Assembly: GCA_009773975.1 (NCBI GenBank)
Contig: VSMX01000084.1
Coordinates: forward strand, 1 to 10,111
DNA: 10,111 nt
From: Desulfovibrio sp.
GTDB taxonomy: Bacteria; Desulfobacterota; Desulfovibrionia; Desulfovibrionales; Desulfovibrionaceae
Direction of reading: 5' to 3'
The first letter of the stretch is position 1; each line of letters begins with the position of its first letter. Below the pieces are notes generated by a model. It made no database searches. It was given only the letters and a program-made list of their open reading frames with translations, and was not told where the DNA came from. The position numbers were made by a program, and so were the translations under genes. Positions 1 through 6,060 of this stretch are shown here, one piece after another.

Positions 1-175
1 CTTCCAAACTGCCCTGCGCGCTTTTGAGCGGATAATAGCTGTTGCCTTTGATTGTATAGGGTTTCGAGCCGCGCACCCCCCCCTTGTGCCACGATTTTGA
101 GGCCTTGCCACCGCAGCCAAAAAGAAGAGCCGCGCAAAGCGCAAGCAAAAACGCGTTGACAAACGCGCCCTTCAT
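1..175 (-). CDS. rlpA: RlpA-type lipoprotein, 5' part only (runs off the left edge)
   Basis: This is the first 58 codons of a gene that continues beyond base 1. The product starts MKGAFVNAFLLALCAALLFG, a typical lipoprotein signal: basic residue, hydrophobic core, then lipobox L-F-G-C with Cys21 as the predicted lipidated residue. After a short linker comes KPYTIKGNSYYPLKSAQG, which closely resembles the conserved segment just before the double-psi beta-barrel in RlpA proteins (usually followed by a GxASWYG motif, here outside the window). RlpA proteins are septal-ring peptidoglycan-binding lipoproteins; some are lytic transglycosylases acting on denuded glycan strands. The start codon overlaps the stop of the upstream gene as ATGA, so translation is probably coupled. 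A run of eight G lies at codons 31-34 of the coding strand (plus-strand C at 76-83). The catalytic and SPOR domains cannot be seen, so family assignment rests on the N-terminus only. Confidence 0.72.
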   Translation of the reverse strand, partial: MKGAFVNAFLLALCAALLFGCGGKASKSWHKGGVRGSKPYTIKGNSYYPLKSAQGSLE

Positions 176-483
176 GAATTGCCGTCCGTTGTCCTGATTT
201 GCACGGTCGGATTTTCTTTTTCATCCTGTTTCAAAAGTTCCCGCGCAACATTGATGTCATAAAGCCAGAGCGGGTCGATGTTGGCATTGCGCTCATCCCG
301 ATACATTTGCGCGGCCCGCGCGAGCACATCGTGGGAAAGCCATTGATGGCCCTCGAAAATCTGGGGAAAATCCGCCTGCCATAAACGGAACTGCACCTCG
401 CCATCCGGCCCGCGCCGCACATAGACCCGCACCCTGGTATCGCCAGGACGCGGCAGATAATACAAACCGATATTGTCTTTCAT
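172..483 (-). CDS. Unidentified 103-residue protein upstream of rlpA
   Basis: I do not recognise this protein. The product, starting MKDNIGLYYLPRPGDTRVRV, is a soluble-looking, charged 103-residue protein without signal peptide or membrane segment. It has a basic, strand-like N-terminal half (RVRVYVRRGPDGEVQFRLWQ) and a more helical C-terminal half containing HDVLARAAQMYRDER and YDINVARELLKQDEKE. The start at 483 is chosen because GGGGAAAGG lies directly before it. An in-frame extension up to 603 exists but would run through Cys-rich, AT-rich sequence that looks like the leader region. Its TGA stop overlaps the ATG of the rlpA-type gene, so the two are almost certainly co-transcribed and translationally coupled. 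It could be a small conserved cytoplasmic protein of the Desulfovibrio lineage, but that is a guess from context only. Confidence 0.7.
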   Translation of the reverse strand: MKDNIGLYYLPRPGDTRVRVYVRRGPDGEVQFRLWQADFPQIFEGHQWLSHDVLARAAQMYRDERNANIDPLWLYDINVARELLKQDEKENPTVQIRTTDGNS

Positions 484-563
484 CCTTTCCCCAACATAAA
501 AATTTTTACAGAATTTTTCCGTGCAAAGCCAAAAGCCGCATATTCGGCACACATTGCAATCTA

Positions 564-592
564 TTGTCACAAACGCAAATTTTGTATATATA
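564..592 (+). promoter_or_regulatory. Candidate sigma70 promoter for pdxST
   Basis: TTGTCA at 564-569 (five of six to TTGACA) is followed after 17 bases by TATATA at 587-592 in a very AT-rich stretch. Transcription would start near 599, giving a leader of roughly 80 bases before the pdxS start. Assigned by eye from consensus and spacing only. Confidence 0.42.
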
Positions 593-665
593 GCGGCAAG
601 CAAATGAAAATGGCCAAACCGTTATTGCGGCCTTGCATGAAGAGATTTTATATCAATTAATCATA

Positions 666-671
666 AAGGAG
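666..671 (+). promoter_or_regulatory. Ribosome binding site of pdxS
   Basis: AAGGAG lies eight bases before the ATG at 680. This fixes the pdxS start and shows strong initiation. Confidence 0.75.
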
Positions 672-679
672 ACAAATCG

Positions 680-1570
680 ATGAAAGACGGGGAAAAGGGC
701 ACATTGAGGCTCAAGGTCGGCCTGGCGGATATGCTCAAAGGCGGCGTGATCATGGACGTTACCACGCCCGAACAGGCGAAGATCGCCGAGGATGCAGGCG
801 CGTGCGCGGTCATGGCGCTTGAGCGCGTGCCCGCGGATATCAGGGCGGCCGGCGGTGTCGCAAGGATGGCCGATCCCACCGTAGTCATAAAGATCAAGGA
901 ATCTGTCAGCATTCCGGTCATGGCCAAGGCACGCATCGGTCATTTTGTCGAAGCGCGCATACTCGAGGCCCTGGAAGTCGATTATATTGATGAAAGCGAA
1001 GTCCTGACCCCGGCAGATGACCGCTACCATATCGACAAACTCAAGTTTACCGTGCCCTTTGTCTGCGGCTGCCGCAATCTGGGCGAGGCCCTGCGCCGCC
1101 TTGGGGAAGGCGCGGCCATGCTGCGCACCAAGGGCGAGCCTGGCACGGGCAATGTAATCGAGGCCGTGCGCCACATGCGCATGGTTCAGGACCAGATTCG
1201 CATGCTATGCGCGCTGCCGGAAGCAGAAGTGCCCAATTATGCCAAGGAAATCGGGGCCCCGCTTGAACTTTGCCATGTTGTGCGCGACCAGGGCAAGCTG
1301 CCCGTGGTCAATTTCGCGGCCGGCGGCATAGCCACGCCTGCGGACGCGGCCCTGATGATGCAGCTTGGCTGCGATGGCGTCTTTGTGGGTTCCGGCATCT
1401 TCAAGTCCGGCGACCCGGCCAAGCGCGCCAGGGCCATTGTCCAGGCAGTCACCAATTTCCGCGATTACAAGCTGCTGGCCGAAATTTCGCGCGATCTTGG
1501 AGAAGCCATGGTCGGCATTGAAATTTCGGAAATTCCCGAAAATATGCGTATGCAGGAGCGTGGCTGGTAA
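680..1570 (+). CDS. pdxS: Pyridoxal 5'-phosphate synthase, synthase subunit PdxS
   Basis: PdxS condenses ribose 5-phosphate, glyceraldehyde 3-phosphate and ammonia into pyridoxal 5'-phosphate in the cytosol, as the DXP-independent route to vitamin B6. The 296-residue product has the full length of the family and its (beta/alpha)8-barrel landmarks. Asp26 lies in GGVIMDV, the Schiff-base Lys83 in IPVMAKARIGH, and the second catalytic lysine Lys151 in RTKGEPGTGN. The phosphate-binding FAAGGIATPADAA and GVFVGSGIFKS segments lie near the C-terminal third. The ATG at 680 is supported by AAGGAG upstream and by the family's usual N-terminus. Its TAA shares one base with the ATG of pdxT (TAATG), which fits the obligate 12+12 complex of synthase and glutaminase. 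Nothing appears damaged. Family identification is very secure. Confidence 0.98.
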   Translation: MKDGEKGTLRLKVGLADMLKGGVIMDVTTPEQAKIAEDAGACAVMALERVPADIRAAGGVARMADPTVVIKIKESVSIPVMAKARIGHFVEARILEALEVDYIDESEVLTPADDRYHIDKLKFTVPFVCGCRNLGEALRRLGEGAAMLRTKGEPGTGNVIEAVRHMRMVQDQIRMLCALPEAEVPNYAKEIGAPLELCHVVRDQGKLPVVNFAAGGIATPADAALMMQLGCDGVFVGSGIFKSGDPAKRARAIVQAVTNFRDYKLLAEISRDLGEAMVGIEISEIPENMRMQERGW

Positions 1571-2151
1571 TGGCCAAAAATATCGGTCTGCTGGCCTTGC
1601 AGGGCGCGTTCAGGGAACATGGCAACGCCATGCGCGCCCTTGGTTGCGACGTGTCGGAACTGCGCCAGAAAAAGCATCTGGCCGGCATTGACGCCATGAT
1701 TATTCCCGGCGGTGAGAGTACGGCCATCGGCAAGCTGCTGGTTGATCTGGATATGCTGGATACAGTGCGCGAAATGATTCGGGAGGGCCTGCCGGTTTAT
1801 GGCAGCTGCGCGGGGCTGATTTTGCTCTGCAAGACCATTATCGGTTCCGAACAGCCGCGGCTTGGCTTGCTGGATGCTGCTGTGCGCCGCAATGCCTTTG
1901 GCCGCCAGGTGGACAGCTTTGAATGCAATCTGCCCGTGCCGGTGCTGGGCGATGCGCCTTTTCCCGCTGTATTCATCCGCGCGCCGCTAATCGAATCGGC
2001 CGGCCCGGAAGTGGATGTGCTGGCAGAAGTGGAAATGGGCGGTCAGAACAAGCCTGTGGCCGTGCGCCAGGGCAATATCCTTGCCACTTCATTCCATCCC
2101 GAACTGACCGACGATATGCGGTTTCACCGCTATTTTCTGGATATGATTTGA
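1570..2151 (+). CDS. pdxT: Pyridoxal 5'-phosphate synthase, glutaminase subunit PdxT
   Basis: PdxT hydrolyses glutamine and channels the ammonia into the PdxS barrel. The 193-residue protein is a class I (triad) glutamine amidotransferase. It opens with IGLLALQGAFREH, has the oxyanion/substrate loop GGEST at 47-51, the nucleophile Cys80 in YGSCAGLILL, and the His176/Glu178 pair in SFHPELTDD close to the C-terminus. Length and order of motifs match the family. It begins inside the pdxS stop codon (one-base overlap), so the two subunits are translationally coupled and can be made in matched amounts. A GC-rich hairpin follows six bases after its stop. Confidence 0.98.
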   Translation: MAKNIGLLALQGAFREHGNAMRALGCDVSELRQKKHLAGIDAMIIPGGESTAIGKLLVDLDMLDTVREMIREGLPVYGSCAGLILLCKTIIGSEQPRLGLLDAAVRRNAFGRQVDSFECNLPVPVLGDAPFPAVFIRAPLIESAGPEVDVLAEVEMGGQNKPVAVRQGNILATSFHPELTDDMRFHRYFLDMI

Positions 2152-2156
2152 AAATG

Positions 2157-2172
2157 GGGGCGGCAACGCCCC
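2157..2172 (+). repeat. Perfect GC hairpin with GCAA tetraloop behind pdxT
   Basis: GGGGCG and CGCCCC pair perfectly around the loop GCAA (a GNRA tetraloop). ATGGGG/CCCCAT at 2155-2160 and 2175-2180 offers an alternative larger pairing. No T-run follows, so it is not a standard intrinsic terminator. It may stabilise the pdxST message end or reduce read-through into the next gene. Confidence 0.5.
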
Positions 2173-2204
2173 TACCCCATTTAATCCAGTTTATATCTTT
2201 TGAT

Positions 2205-2702
2205 ATGCGCAAGGCACTGGCAATCGGATGTCCGGGGAGCGGCAAGAGCTATTTTGCAAGGAAACTGTCTGGTCTTTCCGGTCTGCCCCTGTGCTGCCTG
2301 GATATGCTTTGGCACAGGCAGGATCGAACCACGGCCAGCCGTGAGGAGTTCGACAGTGAACTGGCCAAAATTCTTGCCAGGGATCGCTGGATTATAGACG
2401 GGAACTTTCAGCGCACTCTTGCCTGGCGGCTGGAATGCTGCGACACGGTCTTTCTTTTTGATCTGCCCCTGGAGGACTGCCTGGCTGGAGTGGAAAGCAG
2501 GATAGGCAGCCCAAGGCCCGATATGCCCTGGATGGAAACCGAATTCGATCCTGATTTCCGACAATGGATTATTGATTTCAGGACAGAAAAACTCCCTGAA
2601 ATTCAGCAGCTTCTTGCAAATGCCAGTTGTGACAAGATAATTTTCAGGAGCCGCCAGGAAGCGGACGCTTACCTTTGCAATTTTCACGACAGCCCAAAAT
2701 AA
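2205..2702 (+). CDS. Small P-loop kinase-like protein (adenylate kinase/FlaR-like)
   Basis: The 165-residue product starts MRKALAIGCPGSGKS, with a Walker A loop (GCPGSGKS) at residues 8-15, exactly at the N-terminus as in small nucleotide kinases. It continues with CCLDMLWHR, a DRWIIDGNF strand-turn and VFLFDLPLEDCLAGVESR, a pattern typical of the adenylate kinase-related proteins often labelled 'topology modulation protein' or FlaR. These are predicted ATP-dependent kinases of uncertain substrate; no specific phosphate acceptor can be read from the sequence. The start at 2205 matches the family N-terminus but has no clear Shine-Dalgarno. An in-frame ATG at 2154 would add 17 residues read through the hairpin and seems less likely. 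The stop lies 14 bases before the downstream deoxyribosyltransferase-like gene, so the two are probably co-expressed. Confidence 0.8.
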   Translation: MRKALAIGCPGSGKSYFARKLSGLSGLPLCCLDMLWHRQDRTTASREEFDSELAKILARDRWIIDGNFQRTLAWRLECCDTVFLFDLPLEDCLAGVESRIGSPRPDMPWMETEFDPDFRQWIIDFRTEKLPEIQQLLANASCDKIIFRSRQEADAYLCNFHDSPK

Positions 2703-2716
2703 AACGAGGTTTTCCC

Positions 2717-3151
2717 ATGCGCGTCTATCTTGCCGGCCCGCTTTTTTCAGAAGCTGAACAGGCCTGGCTCAGGAATTTTCAGCTTGAACTTTCGGTGCAC
2801 GGCTACGATGTTCTCTGGCCATACGAGCTTTTTGACCAGCAGGAAGTAAGGACGTGGGGCAGCGAGACGGCAGGGAAAATCATGGAAGGCTGCCGCGACG
2901 CGTTGCTTGGCTGCGACATTGTCGTCGCCCTGCTTGACGGGACACAGGTTGACGACGGCACAGCCTGGGAAATCGGCTATGCCTGTGCCAACAACATTCC
3001 TGTTGTCGGCATAAGAACCGACATGAGATACGGCGGCGAAGTGCCGAATGGCAAGGTCAATGCCATGATTGCCGGCAGCTGCCGCGTTATTTGCGAATCC
3101 CGCAAGGATGCAATTGAATGGCTTGCGCGGGAATTCCCGCCCTCTCCATAA
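2717..3151 (+). CDS. Nucleoside 2-deoxyribosyltransferase-family protein
   Basis: This 144-residue protein belongs to the nucleoside 2-deoxyribosyltransferase fold (PF05014). It starts MRVYLAGPLFSEAEQAWL, the glycine-containing nucleotide-binding start of the family. The active-site block LLDGTQVDDGTAWEIGYA at 72-89 has Glu85 as the predicted nucleophile, with Asp74 and Asp79/80 nearby. Members either exchange bases between deoxynucleosides or, in the DNPH1/RCL branch, hydrolyse deoxynucleoside monophosphates. The sequence alone does not decide between these. The start at 2717 is preceded by GAGG seven bases upstream; a longer in-frame start at 2675 lies inside the upstream gene and is rejected. 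It follows the P-loop kinase gene closely and is closed by a strong hairpin, so the pair forms a small nucleotide-metabolism unit behind pdxST. Confidence 0.88.
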   Translation: MRVYLAGPLFSEAEQAWLRNFQLELSVHGYDVLWPYELFDQQEVRTWGSETAGKIMEGCRDALLGCDIVVALLDGTQVDDGTAWEIGYACANNIPVVGIRTDMRYGGEVPNGKVNAMIAGSCRVICESRKDAIEWLAREFPPSP

Positions 3152-3154
3152 TTC

Positions 3155-3190
3155 CTGTCCCGGGCCGCAATGCGGCCCGGGGCAGGACAG
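3155..3190. terminator. Terminator hairpin between convergent genes
   Basis: CCCGGGCCGC (3159-3168) and GCGGCCCGGG (3172-3181) form a perfect ten-base stem around a three-base loop; CTGTC and GACAG outside it can extend the stem across a bulge. The plus-strand side is followed by T-rich CTTCTTATTCCTTGTT; the minus side has no T-run. It sits between two convergent genes and may work in both directions. Confidence 0.75.
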
Positions 3191-3194
3191 CTTC

Positions 3195-5510
3195 TTATTC
3201 CTTGTTATAATAATTAATCAGACACCCGGCCAGCAGGATTTCGCGTTCCTCAGGGCTCAGGTTATGCAGCCCAAGACCTATCTGTTCGCTCCAGGTCTTG
3301 TCGCCTTGCTCGTGAATCAGCGAGGAAAGCATATTGGCCTGGCCTTCCGCGATTGCGGATCTCACATACGGCAGGACAAGGTAATCGCCTGGCCTGAGGT
3401 CATTGACCAGTTCCTTCTTTACAGTAAAGGGAATAATTCCCCAGTTGATCAGGTTCGTGCGATAGCGCCTGGTGGCGTATTCGGCTGCCAGGTTGGCCCA
3501 GCCGCCAAGAATTTTTTGCGACGAGGCCGCCTGTTCCCTGGCCGATCCATCGCCAGGCTTGATCGCAAAGATCAGGCTGCCAAAGCCGACATTGCGCAAA
3601 TCCTTGACTTGGGCATTCATTTCGTCAACCTTGGTGTCATTCTGACAAAGGCTCATCAATTCCCTGGCCTTGGCCAGCAATTCCGGGTCAGCCGGATTGG
3701 CCAGCCTTTTTCTTTCCATTTCCAGCATCCGCTTTGCCCGGCCCACATATTCGGGGTCCTTGCGGGAAAGTGTGTATTCCGCCAGTTTTTGCGGATTCGA
3801 GCGCAGCGAGGAAATTTCGCCCGAGGGGATAAGCTCGTCCGTGGTGGTAACAGGATCGTCAATCACCGCCGCCACAAGCAGGATGAGGTGTTCGGGCAGT
3901 TTTTCAATCACCGGCCAGTCCGCGATATTTGGCCCGAAAATCAGGGGCGTGTTCGGGCGCGGCTGGCCAAAGCCGTTATAAACCCGCTTCTTGTAGAATG
4001 ACGGATTGAAATGGTAATCCAGGTTGGCAGTGAGCAGGGAATTGTTCTTCCAGTCGAGGTCCGTGGCCGGCATGAGCCTGCCGCCATTGGCAGCCGTGGC
4101 CGCAATCGAGCGCGCGTCCATGAGCGCGACTGCCGCAAGCTGGCCCTGGCCGGGCTTTGAGCCTTCGCGGTTGGGAAAGTTGCGGGTGGTGTGCCTGAGC
4201 GAAAGCGAGCCGTGCGCGGGCGTTTCGGCCGCGCCAAAACATGGGCCGCAAAATGCGGTCTGGACCATGGCCCCAAGACTCATCAGCTTTTCGGTCGCGC
4301 CATTGTTGATCAGGGCCGAGGCCACGGGCACGCTGGCCGGGTAGAGCGAGAATGTGAATTTGGGATTTGAGGCGCGAAAATCGCCCAGGATGGCGGAAGC
4401 CCAGGAAATGTTTTCAAATGTGCCGCCCGCGCAGCCCGCGATGATTCCCTGGTCGGCCACAATGCCGCCATCCCTTATCTTGCCGCGCAGGTTGAGGGCC
4501 TTGCCCAGATCGCCGAACAGGCGCGCGGCCTCGTCGTCAATCTTGCCCAGAATATCGTTCGCATTGGCCAGAAGTTCGCGGATGGTGTAAATATTCGCCG
4601 GATGGAAAGGCAGGGCGATCATCGGCTCGATTGCGGAAAGATCCACCCGCACAAGACCATCGTATGCGGCCAGGCCATTCACCTCAAGGGGGGCGAAGTC
4701 GTCCTTGCGGCCGTGCTTTTCCATCCATTCCGCAACCTTTTCATCAGTTGGCCAGATTGAGGAAAGGCAGGCCGTTTCCGTTGTCATGATGTCAATGCCG
4801 GCCCGGTAGTCGATGGAAAGGCCGGCAATGCCCGGGCCGGTGAATTCCACAATCTTGTTCTTTACAAAGCCTTCATTGAACACTGCGCCGATAATGGCCA
4901 GGGCCACGTCCTGCGGGCCCACGCCAGGCCGCGGGCTGCCCTCGAGCCAGACTGCAATTACTTCCGGCCTGTCAATGTCCCAGGTCTTGCCCAGAAGCTG
5001 GCGCACAAGTTCGCCGCCGCCCTCTCCAACGCCCATGCAGCCAAGCGTTCCGTAGCGGGTATGGCTGTCCGAACCCAGGACCATGCCGCCGCTTCTGGCC
5101 ATCATTTCGCGCATGTACTGGTGAATGACGGCGCAATGGGGGGGCACGAAGATGCCGCCGTATTTCTGGCAGGCCGCAAGGCCGAAAACATGGTCATCCT
5201 CGTTGATTGTGCCGCCAAAGGCGCAAAGGCTGTTGTGGCAGTTGGTCAGCACATATGGCAGGGGAAAGCTGGTCAGGCCGGCCGCCCTTGCGCTCTGGAT
5301 GATGCCGACGTAGGTGATGTCGTGGGAGGCCAGCATGTCAAAAGCAATCCGGACCTGATCCCCGCCAGGCCTGGCATGGGCGGAAAGGATGCGCCAGGCA
5401 AGGGTGTTGTCGCGGGCGGCCTCCATGTTTATGTTCCGGGATGCGGCTTCCCGCGAGTCCAGGATTGTGTTGTTCTCAATGACTGTTTTCTGGCCGGAAA
5501 GCTGGATCAT
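3195..5510 (-). CDS. ybhJ: Aconitase-superfamily hydratase, YbhJ type
   Basis: This 771-residue protein is an aconitase-family hydro-lyase close to E. coli YbhJ in length and sequence as I recall it. Blocks such as LPYVLTNCHNSLCAFGGTIN, GSDSHTRYGTLG and VGPQDVALAIIGAVF are the N-terminal aconitase region. The three [4Fe-4S] ligands appear intact: Cys360 in IIAGCAGG and Cys421 and Cys424 in AFCGPCFG. TTRNFPNREGSK (441-452) is the usual NRNFxxR block. The C-terminal swivel domain follows the linker from about residue 550. The substrate of YbhJ-type enzymes is not established, and this copy should not be read as the citrate-cycle aconitase. The start at 5510 is supported by GGAGG five bases upstream. 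The gene stands alone, with its own promoter and a convergent neighbour downstream. Confidence 0.9.
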   Translation of the reverse strand: MIQLSGQKTVIENNTILDSREAASRNINMEAARDNTLAWRILSAHARPGGDQVRIAFDMLASHDITYVGIIQSARAAGLTSFPLPYVLTNCHNSLCAFGGTINEDDHVFGLAACQKYGGIFVPPHCAVIHQYMREMMARSGGMVLGSDSHTRYGTLGCMGVGEGGGELVRQLLGKTWDIDRPEVIAVWLEGSPRPGVGPQDVALAIIGAVFNEGFVKNKIVEFTGPGIAGLSIDYRAGIDIMTTETACLSSIWPTDEKVAEWMEKHGRKDDFAPLEVNGLAAYDGLVRVDLSAIEPMIALPFHPANIYTIRELLANANDILGKIDDEAARLFGDLGKALNLRGKIRDGGIVADQGIIAGCAGGTFENISWASAILGDFRASNPKFTFSLYPASVPVASALINNGATEKLMSLGAMVQTAFCGPCFGAAETPAHGSLSLRHTTRNFPNREGSKPGQGQLAAVALMDARSIAATAANGGRLMPATDLDWKNNSLLTANLDYHFNPSFYKKRVYNGFGQPRPNTPLIFGPNIADWPVIEKLPEHLILLVAAVIDDPVTTTDELIPSGEISSLRSNPQKLAEYTLSRKDPEYVGRAKRMLEMERKRLANPADPELLAKARELMSLCQNDTKVDEMNAQVKDLRNVGFGSLIFAIKPGDGSAREQAASSQKILGGWANLAAEYATRRYRTNLINWGIIPFTVKKELVNDLRPGDYLVLPYVRSAIAEGQANMLSSLIHEQGDKTWSEQIGLGLHNLSPEEREILLAGCLINYYNKE

Positions 5511-5515
5511 CTGGC

Positions 5516-5520
5516 CCTCC
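5516..5520 (-). promoter_or_regulatory. Ribosome binding site of the hydratase gene
   Basis: GGAGG on the minus strand lies five bases before the ATG at 5510, fixing the start codon. Confidence 0.75.
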
Positions 5521-5583
5521 TTGTTGCGCGATATATTTTATTTTTTTAATGATGTGTCGTGGCGCTTTTCATCGTCCGTTATC

Positions 5584-5612
5584 ATTATACTGCATCAAAT
5601 TGCACAATGCAA
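5584..5612 (-). promoter_or_regulatory. Candidate promoter of the hydratase gene
   Basis: On the minus strand a perfect TATAAT (5584-5589) is preceded after 17 bases by TTGCAT (5607-5612), a weak -35 with three matches. Transcription would begin near 5577, leaving a leader of about 65 bases. The perfect -10 with a poor -35 suggests that an activator may assist it. Confidence 0.5.
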
Positions 5613-5641
5613 AGGACGTTTTTTTATGGAGAATGACAACG

Positions 5642-5800
5642 TTATCCCATTGGCGGCCACACTGGCGGGTCCTTGCCCGTGCGTCCTTTCCCGCATGGCA
5701 GGCCCAGCCAGTCGATAGCGGCCATCTGCCCGGCATCCAGGCAAAAATCGAAAATTTCCGCGTTTTCGCGAATCCGGTAATCATGCACTGATTTTGGAAT
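5642..5800 (-). pseudogene. Aldo/keto reductase C-terminal remnant
   Basis: Reading leftward from 5800, the frame gives IPKSVHDYRIRENAEIFDF, then a stretch with MAAIDWL and later GRTGKDP. This is the characteristic C-terminal signature of NADPH-dependent aldo/keto reductases, where the IPKSV block with a following R-x-x-EN and FDF binds the cofactor's 2'-phosphate side. The barrel (more than 200 residues) is missing, so it cannot be an enzyme. The end, after GKDP, does not match the family's usual Asp-Pro-Asp-Asn-Phe tail and stops at 5642. The reading frame is continuous upstream with an unrelated HicB-like fragment, which points to a deletion junction. Identification is from motif recall and needs a similarity search. 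Confidence 0.55.
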
Positions 5801-5943
5801 TGACCTGTTGACATACCTGTTCAGGCCAACCCCTGCCTCACAAGCCGCCAAAGCCAGATGCCTGTCATATCCGGCGCTGTTCTCACCACAAATCGGCCAG
5901 AATAGTGGCGCAGGGAAATCGGCTCAGGGATTTTTTCACCGCA
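5801..5943 (-). pseudogene. HicB-type antitoxin C-terminal remnant, frameshifted
   Basis: One minus-strand frame gives CGEKIPEPISLRHYSGRF continuing VVRTAPDM (5943-5866). A second frame picks up RHLALAACEAGVGLNRYVNR (5863-5804). Joined, they match the C-terminus of HicB antitoxins of the ribbon-helix-helix kind, where a Pro-rich linker leads to SG(R/K)-F-x-x-R, then P-E-L-H-x-x-LA and finally G-x-SLN-x-Y. The family places a His codon exactly at the break: two bases (AC) remain between ATG and AGG, so loss of a single base from a CAC-like codon would explain it. The N-terminal half of HicB and any HicA toxin gene are absent. It runs in frame into the aldo/keto reductase tail. I regard it as a dead toxin-antitoxin relic. 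Confidence 0.5.
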
Positions 5944-6030
5944 TGAAATCGGCGCAGCAATCCGCCTTGAGGGAATTTCCCCGCTTTGGCGGGACAAGAG
6001 TGCGCGTCTTGGCAAGCAAATTTGCGATCC
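5944..6030. other. Non-coding stretch, nothing intact
   Basis: No gene is supported here. A five-base stem CCCGC/GCGGG with loop TTTG occurs at 5980-5993, and GCAAATTTGC at 6016-6025 is a ten-base palindrome. The minus-strand frame that feeds the HicB-like relic stays open through this stretch but shows no recognisable N-terminal HicB sequence, so the original start of that gene appears lost. Confidence 0.4.
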
Positions 6031-6060
6031 AGTGACAGGCAATTTCAATTGCCTGTCACT
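6031..6060. terminator. Perfect 14-base inverted repeat at the cbiO stop codon
   Basis: AGTGACAGGCAATT and AATTGCCTGTCACT are exact reverse complements separated by only TC. The cbiO stop codon (6056-6058) lies inside the right arm. As RNA it would form a stem of 12 or more base pairs with a small loop, ending the nickel operon message. The minus direction is followed by GGATCGC without a T-run, so it is either a weak terminator, a 3'-end stabiliser or a DNA-level palindrome. Confidence 0.55.

Larger units (their letters stand above)
484..679. other. Divergent intergenic region between the rlpA pair and pdxS
   Basis: This 196-base gap is AT-rich compared with its surroundings and must hold the start signals for both directions. 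The plus-strand promoter is listed separately. On the minus strand there are several TTG-containing hexamers (such as TTGCAC and TTGCAA) but none has a convincing -10 at proper spacing, so no promoter is called for the leftward pair. No conserved riboswitch structure was recognised. Confidence 0.6.

Noticed and set aside
484..603. N-terminal extension of the 103-residue protein to 603
   Set aside because: The extension is Cys-rich, encoded by AT-rich leader DNA, and a good ribosome site supports the start at 483.
3069..4001. 310-residue plus-strand open frame
   Set aside because: It lies opposite the hydratase gene and partly over the terminator; the minus-strand frame has clear family motifs and this one shows none.
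5890..5957. Three short AAATCGG-type direct repeats at 5890, 5916 and 5946
   Set aside because: Only about 7-13 bases, unequal spacing of 26 and 30, and spacers unrelated; not a CRISPR or iteron array on this evidence.
5808..6035. 75-residue plus-strand open frame in the intergenic region
   Set aside because: No ribosome site and no family features; the opposite strand carries the HicB-like relic.
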